Origin: Sivonenia sp049582005 | GTDB taxonomy: Bacteria > Cyanobacteriota > Cyanobacteriia > Gloeobacterales > PMM-0068 | Direction of reading: 5' to 3' | DNA: 13,181 nt | NCBI GenBank assembly: GCA_049582005.1 | Contig: JBAUTB010000119.1 | Span: 1 to 13,181, forward strand | Shown here: positions 1-7,070 of the stretch, piece after piece | Numbering within the stretch: the first letter of the stretch is position 1 | Layout of the letters: the number at the start of each line of letters is the position of its first letter | Notes under the pieces: generated by a model | Databases searched by the model: none | Seen by the model: only the letters and a program-made list of their open reading frames with translations | Told to the model about the DNA's origin: nothing | Position numbers and translations under genes: made by a program

Positions 1-73
1 TAGACAGCACGCAGATCGTCGCGATGCTGATGATTCACTTCACTACGACCCTGACCTGGATGAAAGCATCGGC

Positions 74-565
74 TTAAGATTGGAAATAGCGTTCCCACGT
101 CGATACCCATTGCTGGGCTTCCGCTGTTCCTTCTTCTGGAAAGGACTGCATGAATTCTTTGTCGGTCATGGGTGCGTAGGGGCCTTCTTTAAGCTCTAGA
201 ATCACGGTATTAGGTTCCAGCGCTACCAGGGTGTGAAAGGTACCCTCTGCTAGTTCAACACCATGCGTCGGGCCATGGGCGACAATACGCTCTGTATGAA
301 TCACCTGTCCTTGTTCATCCAAAATGAGCATTCCTAAAGAGCCCTGTAACACCAAAAAAAATTCAAAGCCATTCACGTCAGGAGCACGCAGATGACGATG
401 GGGACGAACATAAGTACCTGGTTGAAAGGCATTGATAAATCGCTGGACTCTTTCTGACAATTCATGGAAGTCGTAGTTCTGGCGCAACCGAGGACTGTTC
501 AGTGCTTTTTGGGCGGTGGCATCCATTAATTTTTGATTCAGGCGCTTAATCGGTAAAGTCTCCAC
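74..565 (-). CDS. WbuC-family cupin-fold metalloprotein
   Basis: A single-domain cupin of about 163 residues. The block PGTYVRPHRH, followed by FEFFLVLQGSLG and a later HGVEL/FHTLVALEP stretch, matches the WbuC-type cupin family; the paired histidines of the first block and the later histidine are the expected metal ligands. The family's enzymatic role is not settled; some members sit in polysaccharide clusters, but nothing here supports that. Start choice: the frame is open to a TTG at 571, but GAGGAG (573-578) lies only 2 bases from that TTG and 7 bases from a GTG at 565, so GTG at 565 is preferred. It is last in a minus-strand series after pdxA (45-base gap), so it is probably co-transcribed. 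Family sure; function unknown. Confidence 0.85.
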   Translation of the reverse strand: METLPIKRLNQKLMDATAQKALNSPRLRQNYDFHELSERVQRFINAFQPGTYVRPHRHLRAPDVNGFEFFLVLQGSLGMLILDEQGQVIHTERIVAHGPTHGVELAEGTFHTLVALEPNTVILELKEGPYAPMTDKEFMQSFPEEGTAEAQQWVSTWERYFQS

Positions 566-572
566 ACCCAAT

Positions 573-578
573 CTCCTC
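573..578 (-). promoter_or_regulatory. Shine-Dalgarno that decides the cupin start
   Basis: GAGGAG on the minus strand lies 7 bases before GTG (565) and 2 bases before TTG (571). The spacing favours the GTG start, removing two residues from the longest reading. Confidence 0.6.
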
Positions 579-610
579 TGATTTCTTTTGGCTCCAGCAT
601 AGTTTCTCTT

Positions 611-1654
611 TTAGGGCTTCAGCGGGACAAGCTGTTCGCGTTTAGAACGATTCAGGATCAGTTCTATAGCCAGTTCCATTGCATGCGTCATACTCTTAGC
701 GTCTGCTATGCCCTGACCAGTAATATCAAAAGCAGTGCCATGGTCTGGAGAGGTGCGCACCAAAGGCAGTCCGACCGTGACATTTACCGCTTGGTCAAAC
801 GCCAATAGCTTCACGGGGATTAAACCTTGGTCATGGTAAAGGGCAAGATAGCCGGAATATCCCTTTGCGCGGGTGTGGGGGTCTTGCCAAAGCTGACCGG
901 GTTGGACCCAGAGGGTATCTGGAGGAACGGGACCGCTGACTCGGGGATATTGAGCAAGAAGCGGGGCCAACCATTCCACTTCTTCCGTGCCCAGAGCTCC
1001 TGCTTCTCCGGCATGGGGGTTAAGACCAGCGACAGCAATCTGGGGATCCGGTTCATTAAAATCTTGCCTCAGAACTTCCAGAAATAAATCCAGTTTTTGA
1101 CGAACAAGCTGGCTATTTAAAACCTCTGGCACTAAGCGTAAAGGAATATGGGTAGTGGCCAAGAGTACCCGCAAAGCCCAACCTGTGTGAGGAGAACGGG
1201 CATGAAACATCATGCCGTAGCGTTCTGAATCGCTTAGCTGGGCCAACAATTCCGTTTGTCCTGGATAAAAATGTCCGGCCTGGGACCAAGCGGTTTTAGA
1301 AATTGGGGCGGTGACAATGCCATCAAATCGGCCTGCCAAAGTTTCTTGAATCGCCGTCCTGAGATAATGAAAACTGGCAGTTCCACTGCTGGCTTGGGCG
1401 GAACCCAGCGTAAAGGAGGCACAGGGCAATTCCAGGATTTCCCATTGCTCCGGGTCGGATATATTGCCCAGATGCTCCAGAGCCTGGTAGCAGCCACGCA
1501 ATACGCTGGCAGTGCCGACTAAAGTTATCTTACACTGCGTCTGCCAATTCCTCTGGGCTAGAGCTTTGAGCACCACTTCGGGGCCTATGCCTGCGGGGTC
1601 GCCTATCGTAATGGCGATTCTTGGCACTCTTAGAAGGGACACGGGTATAACCAT
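611..1654 (-). CDS. pdxA: 4-hydroxythreonine-4-phosphate dehydrogenase PdxA
   Basis: PdxA oxidises 4-phosphohydroxy-L-threonine with NAD(P)+; the product is condensed by PdxJ in the DXP-dependent route to pyridoxal phosphate. The 347-residue protein is full length. Visible landmarks: GDPAGIGPE (residues 18-26), DGIVTAPISK (111-120), three histidines at 169 (TTHIPL), 214 (LNPHAGE) and 274 (LYHDQGLIPVK) that match the divalent-metal ligands of the family, and VRTSPDHGTAFDITG (299-313). Residues about 248-268 form an extra segment relative to my memory of E. coli PdxA, which I associate with cyanobacterial versions. The E. coli GHTE position reads GQTE (132-135). The ATG at 1654 has no clear ribosome site; a GTG at 1627 would give the family-typical short N-terminus. 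It lies 24 bases after the methyltransferase stop on the same strand. Confidence 0.95.
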   Translation of the reverse strand: MVIPVSLLRVPRIAITIGDPAGIGPEVVLKALAQRNWQTQCKITLVGTASVLRGCYQALEHLGNISDPEQWEILELPCASFTLGSAQASSGTASFHYLRTAIQETLAGRFDGIVTAPISKTAWSQAGHFYPGQTELLAQLSDSERYGMMFHARSPHTGWALRVLLATTHIPLRLVPEVLNSQLVRQKLDLFLEVLRQDFNEPDPQIAVAGLNPHAGEAGALGTEEVEWLAPLLAQYPRVSGPVPPDTLWVQPGQLWQDPHTRAKGYSGYLALYHDQGLIPVKLLAFDQAVNVTVGLPLVRTSPDHGTAFDITGQGIADAKSMTHAMELAIELILNRSKREQLVPLKP

Positions 1655-1678
1655 GGAGAACCGGGACCTATAGACATT

Positions 1679-2305
1679 TTAAAGTTTCTGAGCCTGAATC
1701 ACTTGGAGGCTTCCTCCGGCATGAAGTTGCATTTTTCGAACGGCAAATCCCTGCTGCGGGAGAAGTGCTACAGGTTTTTGTTCTATCCATTGCCAAGAAG
1801 TTTCGGTTTCAAAAAGCCAGAGAAATAGAGCCAAGGCCGGCCAGAGGAGAGGCATGGACGGCTTATGAAAATCAATAAAGGTGAAAATTCCACCAGGTTT
1901 CAGCACCCGATAGACTTCACCATAAATTTTTTGGACTTGGGCCGGGGTCATCTCATGTAAGGCCATACTGGTATGGACCAAATCAAACTGATTGGCCTCT
2001 AGCGGTAATTTCTCGGCTCGTCCTAAGACAAATTTCCCGCTGGGAACAGCAGCTTGCGCTGTTCTGATTGCTATGGGAGAACAGTCCAAACCGATCAGGT
2101 CATATCCTTCTTCAGAGAGTACTTGAGAGGCTAAACCACTGCCACAGCAAAGGTCTAGCGCTCTTTTCCCTGGATTGGCCAAAAGACCTTGCAGGGCCAG
2201 GGTTCGAAATCGTTGTTCTCCCCCTACCAAGAGGCTCGTAGTTTTAGAAACAAGGTTGTAGAACCAGAGGTAGCGAAAAGCCCATGTGCGCAAAATAGTT
2301 GCCAT
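1679..2305 (-). CDS. class I SAM-dependent methyltransferase (Methyltransf_11 type)
   Basis: A Rossmann-fold methyltransferase of about 208 residues. SAM-binding motif I is LDLCCGSG (50-57), the acidic residue after strand 2 is in GLDCS (72-76), followed by AEKLPL...FDLVHTSMALHEM (97-119) and the post-motif YRVLKPGG (132-139). The substrate cannot be read; a small molecule is more likely than a macromolecule from the compact layout. Start: the frame extends to an ATG at 2353, but the internal ATG at 2305 opens with MATILR...RYLWFYN, which I recall as the usual N-terminus of the cyanobacterial family, and the extra 16 residues look non-conserved. First gene of the minus-strand group that continues with pdxA and the cupin. 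Divergent from the DUF3119 gene. Confidence 0.85.
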   Translation of the reverse strand: MATILRTWAFRYLWFYNLVSKTTSLLVGGEQRFRTLALQGLLANPGKRALDLCCGSGLASQVLSEEGYDLIGLDCSPIAIRTAQAAVPSGKFVLGRAEKLPLEANQFDLVHTSMALHEMTPAQVQKIYGEVYRVLKPGGIFTFIDFHKPSMPLLWPALALFLWLFETETSWQWIEQKPVALLPQQGFAVRKMQLHAGGSLQVIQAQKL

Positions 2306-2374
2306 GATTCCATTATCAATGGGGACCAGGAGCTTTTCTCTAAGGCCACCCATGATAGGGTAAAAAAACTTAGC
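2306..2374. promoter_or_regulatory. short divergent intergenic region
   Basis: Sixty-nine bases separate the methyltransferase start (minus) from the DUF3119 start (plus), so promoters for both groups should lie in or near here. A perfect 5-bp inverted repeat with a 3-base centre (CCATT-ATC-AATGG, 2310-2322) sits just upstream of the methyltransferase start. I cannot place -35/-10 boxes with confidence. Confidence 0.35.
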
Positions 2375-2758
2375 ATGATGACCATGGCTGCACCCATAAC
2401 CCTCACCCCAAACTTCACTCTTCCTTTGGTCGTTCTTGGCTTAGGAATCCTTGGATTGTTGGTCTTGCCTCTGGTGCCCGCGATTCTTCTAATTCTATTC
2501 GGCTTATTTCTTATCTATCAAACGGCTACACTGCGCATTGTTTTTTTAGAAACCACTTTTGCGGTGCAGCGTTCCGGTAAAACCTTGGTGGATTTTCCCT
2601 ACGTTGATTGGTTCACCTGGAAAATCCTCTGGCCTCCCCTGCCCATTCTTCTCTTTTTCAGAGAAGTGAAGAGTATACATTTCATTCCGATGCTATTTTC
2701 ACCCAAGGAATTGCGAGCAAACTTAGAACGGTTTATTCCCCAAGGAGAAAATCAGTGA
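2375..2758 (+). CDS. DUF3119 family membrane protein
   Basis: A protein of about 127 residues with a hydrophobic hairpin (two closely spaced membrane segments, roughly residues 14-50) and a conserved C-terminal part containing QTATLRIVF, FPYVDWFTWKILWPPLPILLFFREVKSIHFIPMLFSP. I recognise this as DUF3119, found in cyanobacteria and plants; its biochemical role is unknown to me. Start: the frame is open to 2189, but that reading is antisense to the methyltransferase; ATGs at 2375, 2378 and 2384 are candidates. Its TGA overlaps the GTG start of plsY, which implies translational coupling and suggests a membrane-lipid-related job (inference from context only). Confidence 0.8.
   Translation: MMTMAAPITLTPNFTLPLVVLGLGILGLLVLPLVPAILLILFGLFLIYQTATLRIVFLETTFAVQRSGKTLVDFPYVDWFTWKILWPPLPILLFFREVKSIHFIPMLFSPKELRANLERFIPQGENQ
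2743..2757 (+). promoter_or_regulatory. ribosome site and GTGA overlap defining the plsY start
   Basis: AGGAG (2743-2747) lies 7 bases before GTG at 2755. The GTG overlaps the DUF3119 stop TGA (2756-2758). This fixes plsY at 2755 although its frame is open back to 2608. Confidence 0.75.
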
Positions 2759-3363
2759 ATTCCTGGATGGGGGCTTTCGGGATTCCGGTGGGTTATCTAT
2801 TGGGTTCTATTCCCAGTGGTTATTGGGCGGGCAAGTGGCTAAAAAATATTGATATCCGTGCATATGGCTCCAAATCGACGGGAGCGACCAATGTCCTCCG
2901 CGTTTTAGGGAAAGGGCCCGCTGCCGCTGTTTTTGCTGCCGATGTATGTAAAGGAGTCCTTGCTGTTTTAAGTGCTCAGTTTTTAGGTCAGGGCTCAGAC
3001 CTCTGGGTGATTGCTGCCGGACTCATGGCGATTCTGGGCCACAGTAAATCTATCTTTTTGAATTTTTCCGGTGGCAAGTCTGTCGCAGTCAGTATCGGCC
3101 TTCTTTTGGCGATGGATTGGCGCGTAGGACTCTGTGCACTGGTCTTATGGGCTGTGATTGTCGGTTTGACCCGTTGGGTGTCCTTGGGTTCTGTGCTGGC
3201 AGCCATCGCCATTGCCCCTATGATGTACCTTTTCGGCAATCCCCTTAGCTACGTGATCTTCGGTGCTGTTGGTGGTCTGTACGTGGTCATTCGTCACAAA
3301 GCTAATGTGCAACGACTCTTGAAGGGGACAGAGCCTCGCATTGGTGAAAATGTGAAAATTTGA
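2755..3363 (+). CDS. plsY: glycerol-3-phosphate acyltransferase PlsY
   Basis: PlsY transfers an acyl group from acyl-phosphate (made by PlsX) to glycerol-3-phosphate, producing lysophosphatidic acid, the first committed step of membrane phospholipid and glycolipid synthesis. It is an integral inner-membrane enzyme. The 202-residue product matches the family length. The three conserved loops are visible: GSIPSGYWAGK near the N-terminus, GSKSTGATNVLRVLGKGPA, and GHSKSIFLNFSGGKSVAVS, separated by hydrophobic segments. The GTG start overlaps the upstream stop by three bases, so the two proteins are probably made in fixed ratio. No strong terminator follows; a 6-bp hairpin begins 4 bases after the stop. 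Confidence 0.95.
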   Translation: MNSWMGAFGIPVGYLLGSIPSGYWAGKWLKNIDIRAYGSKSTGATNVLRVLGKGPAAAVFAADVCKGVLAVLSAQFLGQGSDLWVIAAGLMAILGHSKSIFLNFSGGKSVAVSIGLLLAMDWRVGLCALVLWAVIVGLTRWVSLGSVLAAIAIAPMMYLFGNPLSYVIFGAVGGLYVVIRHKANVQRLLKGTEPRIGENVKI

Positions 3364-3367
3364 ATCA

Positions 3368-3386
3368 CCCTGATCTCGTTTCAGGG
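3368..3386 (+). other. small hairpin after plsY
   Basis: CCCTGA and TCAGGG form a perfect 6-bp inverted repeat around a 7-base loop, just downstream of the plsY stop. No run of T follows, so it is at best a weak terminator or an RNA-processing/stability element between plsY and the hydrolase gene. Confidence 0.3.
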
Positions 3387-3448
3387 AGAGGGCGACATAA
3401 GGGGTAAGGGAATACAATGGTTAACATCCCGTAATATTTCTTGTGGCT

Positions 3449-4330
3449 ATGCAAGTTTCCCTGACTACCGCTCCCCTCCCTGGAACTTATTGGCAGTGGC
3501 GAGGACAATCCATTTACTATGTGCGGGCTGGAGAGAGGCATCCTCAACGACCACCGATTCTCTTAATTCATGGATTTGGAGCTTCTACGGACCACTGGCG
3601 CAAAAACATTGCGGAACTTCAAGAAGACTTTGAAGTTTGGGCTATCGATATGCTGGGCTTTGGGCGTTCTGCAAAACCCGCATGGGAATACAGCGGTGAC
3701 CTCTGGCGGGACCAGCTCCATGACTTTATTACAGAAATGATTGGTCACCCGACTGTACTGGTGGGCAACTCACTCGGGGGGTATTCCGCCCTATGCGTGG
3801 CAGCCCAACGCCCATCGTCAGCAGTGGGTCTGGTGCTCCTGAATTGTGCCGGTCCCTTTACAGACACCCATCCTCAACCCGTCAATCCTTTCCAAAAGAT
3901 TGTGGGGAAGTTGGCCAAGTCTACCTTTACCCAGTCTTGGGCTAGCTTTTTGTTATTTCAGTATGTCCGTCGGCGCTCGATGATTCGCAGTGTGCTCCAG
4001 AAAGTGTATGTGGACCAAACAGCGGTTACGGAACAATTGATAGAAGAGATTTATAGACCTTCCTGTGACCCAGGGGCTCCTGAAGTGTTTGCTTCCGTAT
4101 TTAAGACTCCCCAAGGCGAAAAACTGGATGTTTTATTAGAGCAGTTAACCTGTCCTCTCCTGATGCTTTGGGGAGCCTTAGACCCTTGGATGGATGCAAA
4201 AACGCGTGCCCCTAAGTTTCGCCAGCATTACCCACAGCTTAAAGAGCACTACCTGCAAGCAGGTCATTGTCCCCATGATGAAGTACCAGAGCAGGTGAAT
4301 ACTTTGATTCGGTCTTGGCTGTTGTCATAA
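3449..4330 (+). CDS. alpha/beta-fold hydrolase
   Basis: A complete alpha/beta hydrolase of 293 residues. Landmarks: oxyanion-side HGFGAS (41-46), the nucleophile elbow GNSLGG with Ser108, LWGALDPWMD with acid Asp245, and AGHCPHDE with His273. These complete the catalytic triad. The GNSLGGY elbow and overall length resemble the cyanobacterial relatives of chloroplast pheophytinase-type hydrolases, but that does not identify the substrate. No signal peptide is apparent, so it is likely cytosolic. A GTG at 3443 is an alternative start two codons earlier; neither has a clear Shine-Dalgarno. It follows plsY by 85 bases and precedes the Sua5-like gene by 35 bases. Confidence 0.88.
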   Translation: MQVSLTTAPLPGTYWQWRGQSIYYVRAGERHPQRPPILLIHGFGASTDHWRKNIAELQEDFEVWAIDMLGFGRSAKPAWEYSGDLWRDQLHDFITEMIGHPTVLVGNSLGGYSALCVAAQRPSSAVGLVLLNCAGPFTDTHPQPVNPFQKIVGKLAKSTFTQSWASFLLFQYVRRRSMIRSVLQKVYVDQTAVTEQLIEEIYRPSCDPGAPEVFASVFKTPQGEKLDVLLEQLTCPLLMLWGALDPWMDAKTRAPKFRQHYPQLKEHYLQAGHCPHDEVPEQVNTLIRSWLLS

Positions 4331-4365
4331 ATTCTTTTCATGTTTTCCAACTAGCGTTGAGTTGT

Positions 4366-4926
4366 ATGCAAGAACTTCGTGACCAGCTTTCTCAAGGAAA
4401 AGTGATTGGTTTTGCCACGGATACCGTGCCAGCTCTCGCTACTTTGCCAGAACATGGAGAACAGATCTTTGCTTTGAAACGACGCCCGCCCACAAAGCCT
4501 TTAATTCTGTTGGGGGCCGATCTGGAACAGCTAAAACCCTATGTCCAAGGATGGGAAAAAGAATGGGAAGACTTAGCTTATGGTGGTTGGCCTGGTCCTT
4601 TGACGCTGATTTTGCCCGCCAGTCTGCTGGTCCCGGAAGCGGTTCATCGCGGGCTGGGAAGCGTTGGTATAAGAGTGCCCGCTATCGGTCGTGAATGGCT
4701 AATCGAGATGGGGCCGTTGGCTACTACCAGCGCTAATTTTTCTGGTCAGCCTCCTGTTTCTTCCAAAGCGGAATTTCAAGCCTTATTCCCGGAAGTACTT
4801 GTGTTTCCAGGCCCCTATGAACAAGCTACGGGCTCTCCCTCCACCATCATTCTCTGGAAAGAGGATCGGTGGGTTTTGCTAAGGGAAGGGAGCTTTTCTT
4901 TGCCCCGAAGCCTTAAGGAATCATGA
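4366..4926 (+). CDS. Sua5/YciO/YrdC family protein, probable threonylcarbamoyl-AMP synthase
   Basis: Members of this family make threonylcarbamoyl-AMP from threonine, bicarbonate and ATP, which the TsaBDE-type complex uses to build t6A at position 37 of ANN-decoding tRNAs. The 186-residue product has the short, TsaC-like architecture without the extra Sua5 domain. Motifs: FATDTVPAL (16-24), the basic cluster LKRRPPTKPLILL (37-49), GGWPGPLTLIL (73-83), GIRVP (101-105), TTSANFSGQP (120-129) and GSPSTII (157-163). The basic cluster and Ser/Asn of TSAN are the substrate-site signature. Start: the frame is open to a TTG at 4315 inside the hydrolase gene, but the ATG at 4366 starts the protein at the usual place. 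YciO-type function cannot be excluded. Confidence 0.88.
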   Translation: MQELRDQLSQGKVIGFATDTVPALATLPEHGEQIFALKRRPPTKPLILLGADLEQLKPYVQGWEKEWEDLAYGGWPGPLTLILPASLLVPEAVHRGLGSVGIRVPAIGREWLIEMGPLATTSANFSGQPPVSSKAEFQALFPEVLVFPGPYEQATGSPSTIILWKEDRWVLLREGSFSLPRSLKES

Positions 4927-4933
4927 GAGTCTA

Positions 4934-4963
4934 TTAACGAAGTGTAAGCAAGGGGAGTATGAT
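4934..4963 (+). promoter_or_regulatory. candidate sigma-70-type promoter for the PSRP-3 gene
   Basis: TTAACG (4934-4939), an 18-base spacer and TATGAT (4958-4963) resemble -35 and -10 boxes. A start near 4970 would give a leader of about 160 bases before PSRP-3 and would place the inverted repeat at 4980-5037 at its 5' end. Based on consensus matching by eye. Confidence 0.35.
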
Positions 4964-4979
4964 AAAGAAGATTGAGTAG

Positions 4980-5095
4980 TTTTACCCAGACAAAAACCTA
5001 GTTCGTTTAGGTAAGTATTTTCTGGTTCGGGGTAAAAATAAGCCCCCCTGTTCAAACAGTTTCTAACAGTGTGAGCCTGCGGAATGTTGAAGGCT
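4980..5095 (+). promoter_or_regulatory. possible structured 5' leader of PSRP-3
   Basis: This gene-free stretch (4927-5130, 204 bases) carries nested inverted repeats. The outer stem is TTTTACCC (4980-4987) with GGGTAAAA (5030-5037), 8 perfect pairs. Inside it AGA/TCT (4988-4990/5021-5023) and ACCTA/TAGGT (4996-5000/5008-5012) can continue as one long imperfect stem-loop. Downstream, CTGTT (5048-5052) can pair with either of two AACAG copies (5055-5059, 5065-5069), and AGCCT/AGGCT (5074-5078/5091-5095) forms a further hairpin. I do not recognise a known riboswitch. Because the gene encodes a ribosomal protein, an autoregulatory leader is a reasonable guess; the alternative is simple transcript stabilisation. 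Confidence 0.4.
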
Positions 5096-5130
5096 TGCCT
5101 CTGTTTTACATGTAACCCTAAGGAGGTACA

Positions 5131-5439
5131 ATGACCACTACACCCGCAAAAAAATATAGCCTAAAAGTATACTGGTCGGAGGAATCTCTGTTATTGGGAG
5201 TCGATCGTCTTTATAACAGTAGCCGCTCTCCTATTACAGACTATTTTAACTGGCCAAAAGAGAATGCTTGGGAATCCCTCAAAACGCAATTGGAAAAAAA
5301 AGAGTGGATTGATCAGCAAGAGCGCTTTTCTCTGCTACAGCAAGCTACAGATGTGATTAATTTCTGGCAACTGAAGAAAGAAAACCCCTCTGTAGAAGGA
5401 GCTCGGGAAAAGTTCCCAGAGATACTTTTTGTAACCTAG
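5131..5439 (+). CDS. ribosomal protein PSRP-3 / Ycf65
   Basis: A 102-residue protein matching the plastid-specific ribosomal protein 3 family, a 30S subunit protein found in cyanobacteria and plastids and absent from most other bacteria. Conserved pattern seen: LKVYW near the N-terminus, SPITDYFNWPKENAWESLKTQLEKKEWI (33-60), ERFSLLQQATDVINFWQ (64-80), and EKFPEILF near the C-terminus. The ribosome site AGGAGG (5121-5126), 4 bases before ATG, is the strongest in the window, in keeping with high expression. It is preceded by a long leader with inverted repeats and followed by a UUCG-loop hairpin, then the RNA helicase gene on the same strand. The pairing of a ribosomal protein with an RNA helicase suits shared control, but this is inference. 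Confidence 0.9.
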   Translation: MTTTPAKKYSLKVYWSEESLLLGVDRLYNSSRSPITDYFNWPKENAWESLKTQLEKKEWIDQQERFSLLQQATDVINFWQLKKENPSVEGAREKFPEILFVT

Positions 5440-5462
5440 CGTATTCTCTTAGGCCGTAAGTT

Positions 5463-5482
5463 AGGCCTCCTTCGGGGGGCTT
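5463..5482 (+). terminator. UUCG-tetraloop hairpin after PSRP-3
   Basis: AGGCCTCC (5463-5470), TTCG loop (5471-5474) and GGGGGCTT (5475-5482) form an 8-pair stem (two G-U pairs) closed by the very stable C(UUCG)G loop. Only one further T follows the stem, so termination may be partial. The upstream TTAGGCC copy (5449-5455) could compete for pairing. Confidence 0.55.
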
Positions 5483-5504
5483 TGCAAAAATTTACAAATT
5501 AGCT

Positions 5505-5516
5505 TACATTAATGTA
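5505..5516. promoter_or_regulatory. 12-bp perfect palindrome upstream of the helicase gene
   Basis: TACATTAATGTA is a perfect palindrome about 125 bases before the preferred helicase start. It could be a regulator-binding site in the crhR promoter, or could include a -10-like TACATT. AT-rich palindromes of this size can arise by chance. Confidence 0.3.
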
Positions 5517-5642
5517 GTCACCCCCCTGCGATTGAGCTTTATCCTCCGACATACACAAGGGATGGATGTTTCAGAAAAGCCTTTTCTCAACATGGAAGCA
5601 GTCGCAAACAGTGGGCCTCTGTACACCCCGTTTGGATGCTTC

Positions 5643-7070
5643 ATGGAACATACATTTGCTAGTCTCGGCTTGAGTCAAACCTTGGTTGATACCGTAAAAC
5701 AGTTGGGATTTGAACAACCAACTCCCGTCCAAGTCCAGGCTATTCCTCCTCTTTTACAAGGGCAAGATGTATTAGCGCTTGCTCAAACAGGCACGGGCAA
5801 GACAGCCGCTTTTGCGTTGCCGATGATTCAACTCATTGATATTAACCAACATTCGGTACAGGGCTTGATTCTCACCCCAACCAGGGAGCTTACCGTTCAG
5901 GTGGCAGAGGCTATTCATACCTATGGGGAGTCTTTCAAGCTCAAGGTTTTGCCTGTTTTTGGAGGCCAGCCGATTGACCGTCAGATCCGCCGCCTACAAA
6001 AGGGCGTTCATCTGGTGGTAGGAACTCCTGGTCGGGTGATTGACCTTTTAGACCGTAAAGAATTGAAGCTGGATCAGCTCAGAATGGTGGTGATGGATGA
6101 AGCTGATCAGATGCTGGATATGGGGTTCATCGACGCGGTCGAAGAGATATTACAGCATGCACCTAAAGAGCGCCAGACTTCTTTATTCTCTGCAACGATG
6201 CCTCCTGCTATCCGCAGACTGGCCCAGCGGTATTTACAAGACCCTGTGAGCGTAACAGTTTCGCCTACTAGTGCGAATAAGGCCCAAATTGAACAGCGCT
6301 TCTATACCGTTTCTAACCATGCCAGATTGGAAGCCTTGACCCGTATTCTGGCTGTGGAAAATCCGACTTCTTCCATTATTTTCACCCGCACGAAGCGGGA
6401 TGCAGCCCACCTGGCACAGGAGCTACAGAACCAGGGATATCGTTGCGATGCCCTGCATGGAGATATTGACCAGATGACTCGGCAATTTGTCCTAGACAAG
6501 TTCCGCAATCAACAGCTAACCATTCTCACCGCTACGGATGTGGCTGCTCGTGGGTTGGACATCAATGACCTCAGCCATGTCTTTAACTATGAGCCCCCTC
6601 AGAATGTGGAGAGCTATATCCACCGCATTGGCAGAACGGGGAGAGCAGGCAAACAAGGGGTGGCTATAACCCTGATCGCCCCTCAGGAACGTCGGTTTAT
6701 GAACTCGGTCGAAAGACATACGGGGAAACCGGTCCAAGTCTGGAAACTGCCCACCTTGGCGGAAGTAGAAGCGCAGAAGCTACAGGCTCTACGCCTAACG
6801 CTCGAAACGATTCTGGAAAGGGCGGACCTGGCTGGTTATGAAAAATTCTTGGAACGCTTCAGAGGAGAACGGGATGCTTTGCAGCTAGCGGCAGCGGCTC
6901 TCTACTTTGCGAAACAAGGGCCTTTCGTTGAAGGGGTGCCTGAGGAGCCAGAACGTCTCCCAGAGCGCAAGTTCTCTAGTTCCACTTATGATGACCGTCC
7001 AAAGCGGATCTTCTCTCCTTCTAGCCGTCCAAAATCAAGCACTGGACAGGTGCGGGCCGGAAGGTACTAA
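5643..7070 (+). CDS. crhR: DEAD-box ATP-dependent RNA helicase, CrhR-like
   Basis: An ATP-driven RNA unwinding enzyme of about 475 residues. All helicase motifs are present: Q motif with FEQPTPVQ (23-30), motif I AQTGTGKT (47-54), PTREL (79-83), GTPGR (127-131), motif II DEAD (152-155), SAT (184-186), SIIFTRTK (244-251), ATDVAARGLD (297-306) and HRIGRTGRAG (327-336). A C-terminal extension of about 90 residues, ending in a Ser/Arg/Lys-rich tail, fits the cyanobacterial CrhR group involved in cold and redox responses. Start: the frame is open to TTG 5532, with ATGs at 5562 and 5592, but MEHTFASLGLS from 5643 matches the usual N-terminus. The upstream region would then be a 5' leader. A terminator-like hairpin follows at 7101-7135. 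Confidence 0.9.
   Translation: MEHTFASLGLSQTLVDTVKQLGFEQPTPVQVQAIPPLLQGQDVLALAQTGTGKTAAFALPMIQLIDINQHSVQGLILTPTRELTVQVAEAIHTYGESFKLKVLPVFGGQPIDRQIRRLQKGVHLVVGTPGRVIDLLDRKELKLDQLRMVVMDEADQMLDMGFIDAVEEILQHAPKERQTSLFSATMPPAIRRLAQRYLQDPVSVTVSPTSANKAQIEQRFYTVSNHARLEALTRILAVENPTSSIIFTRTKRDAAHLAQELQNQGYRCDALHGDIDQMTRQFVLDKFRNQQLTILTATDVAARGLDINDLSHVFNYEPPQNVESYIHRIGRTGRAGKQGVAITLIAPQERRFMNSVERHTGKPVQVWKLPTLAEVEAQKLQALRLTLETILERADLAGYEKFLERFRGERDALQLAAAALYFAKQGPFVEGVPEEPERLPERKFSSSTYDDRPKRIFSPSSRPKSSTGQVRAGRY

Noticed and set aside
1..77. Possible end of a gene on the left edge: plus-strand frame ending TAA at 75-77, or a minus-strand frame starting at a GTG
   Set aside because: Several frames are open over so short a stretch and none gives a recognisable peptide, so no strand or product can be supported.
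820..1522. ORFs on both strands inside pdxA
   Set aside because: They overlap the pdxA frame completely and encode no recognisable protein.
2608..2754. N-terminal extension of PlsY by 49 codons
   Set aside because: It overlaps the DUF3119 frame, and GTG 2755 has an ideal Shine-Dalgarno and gives the normal family length.
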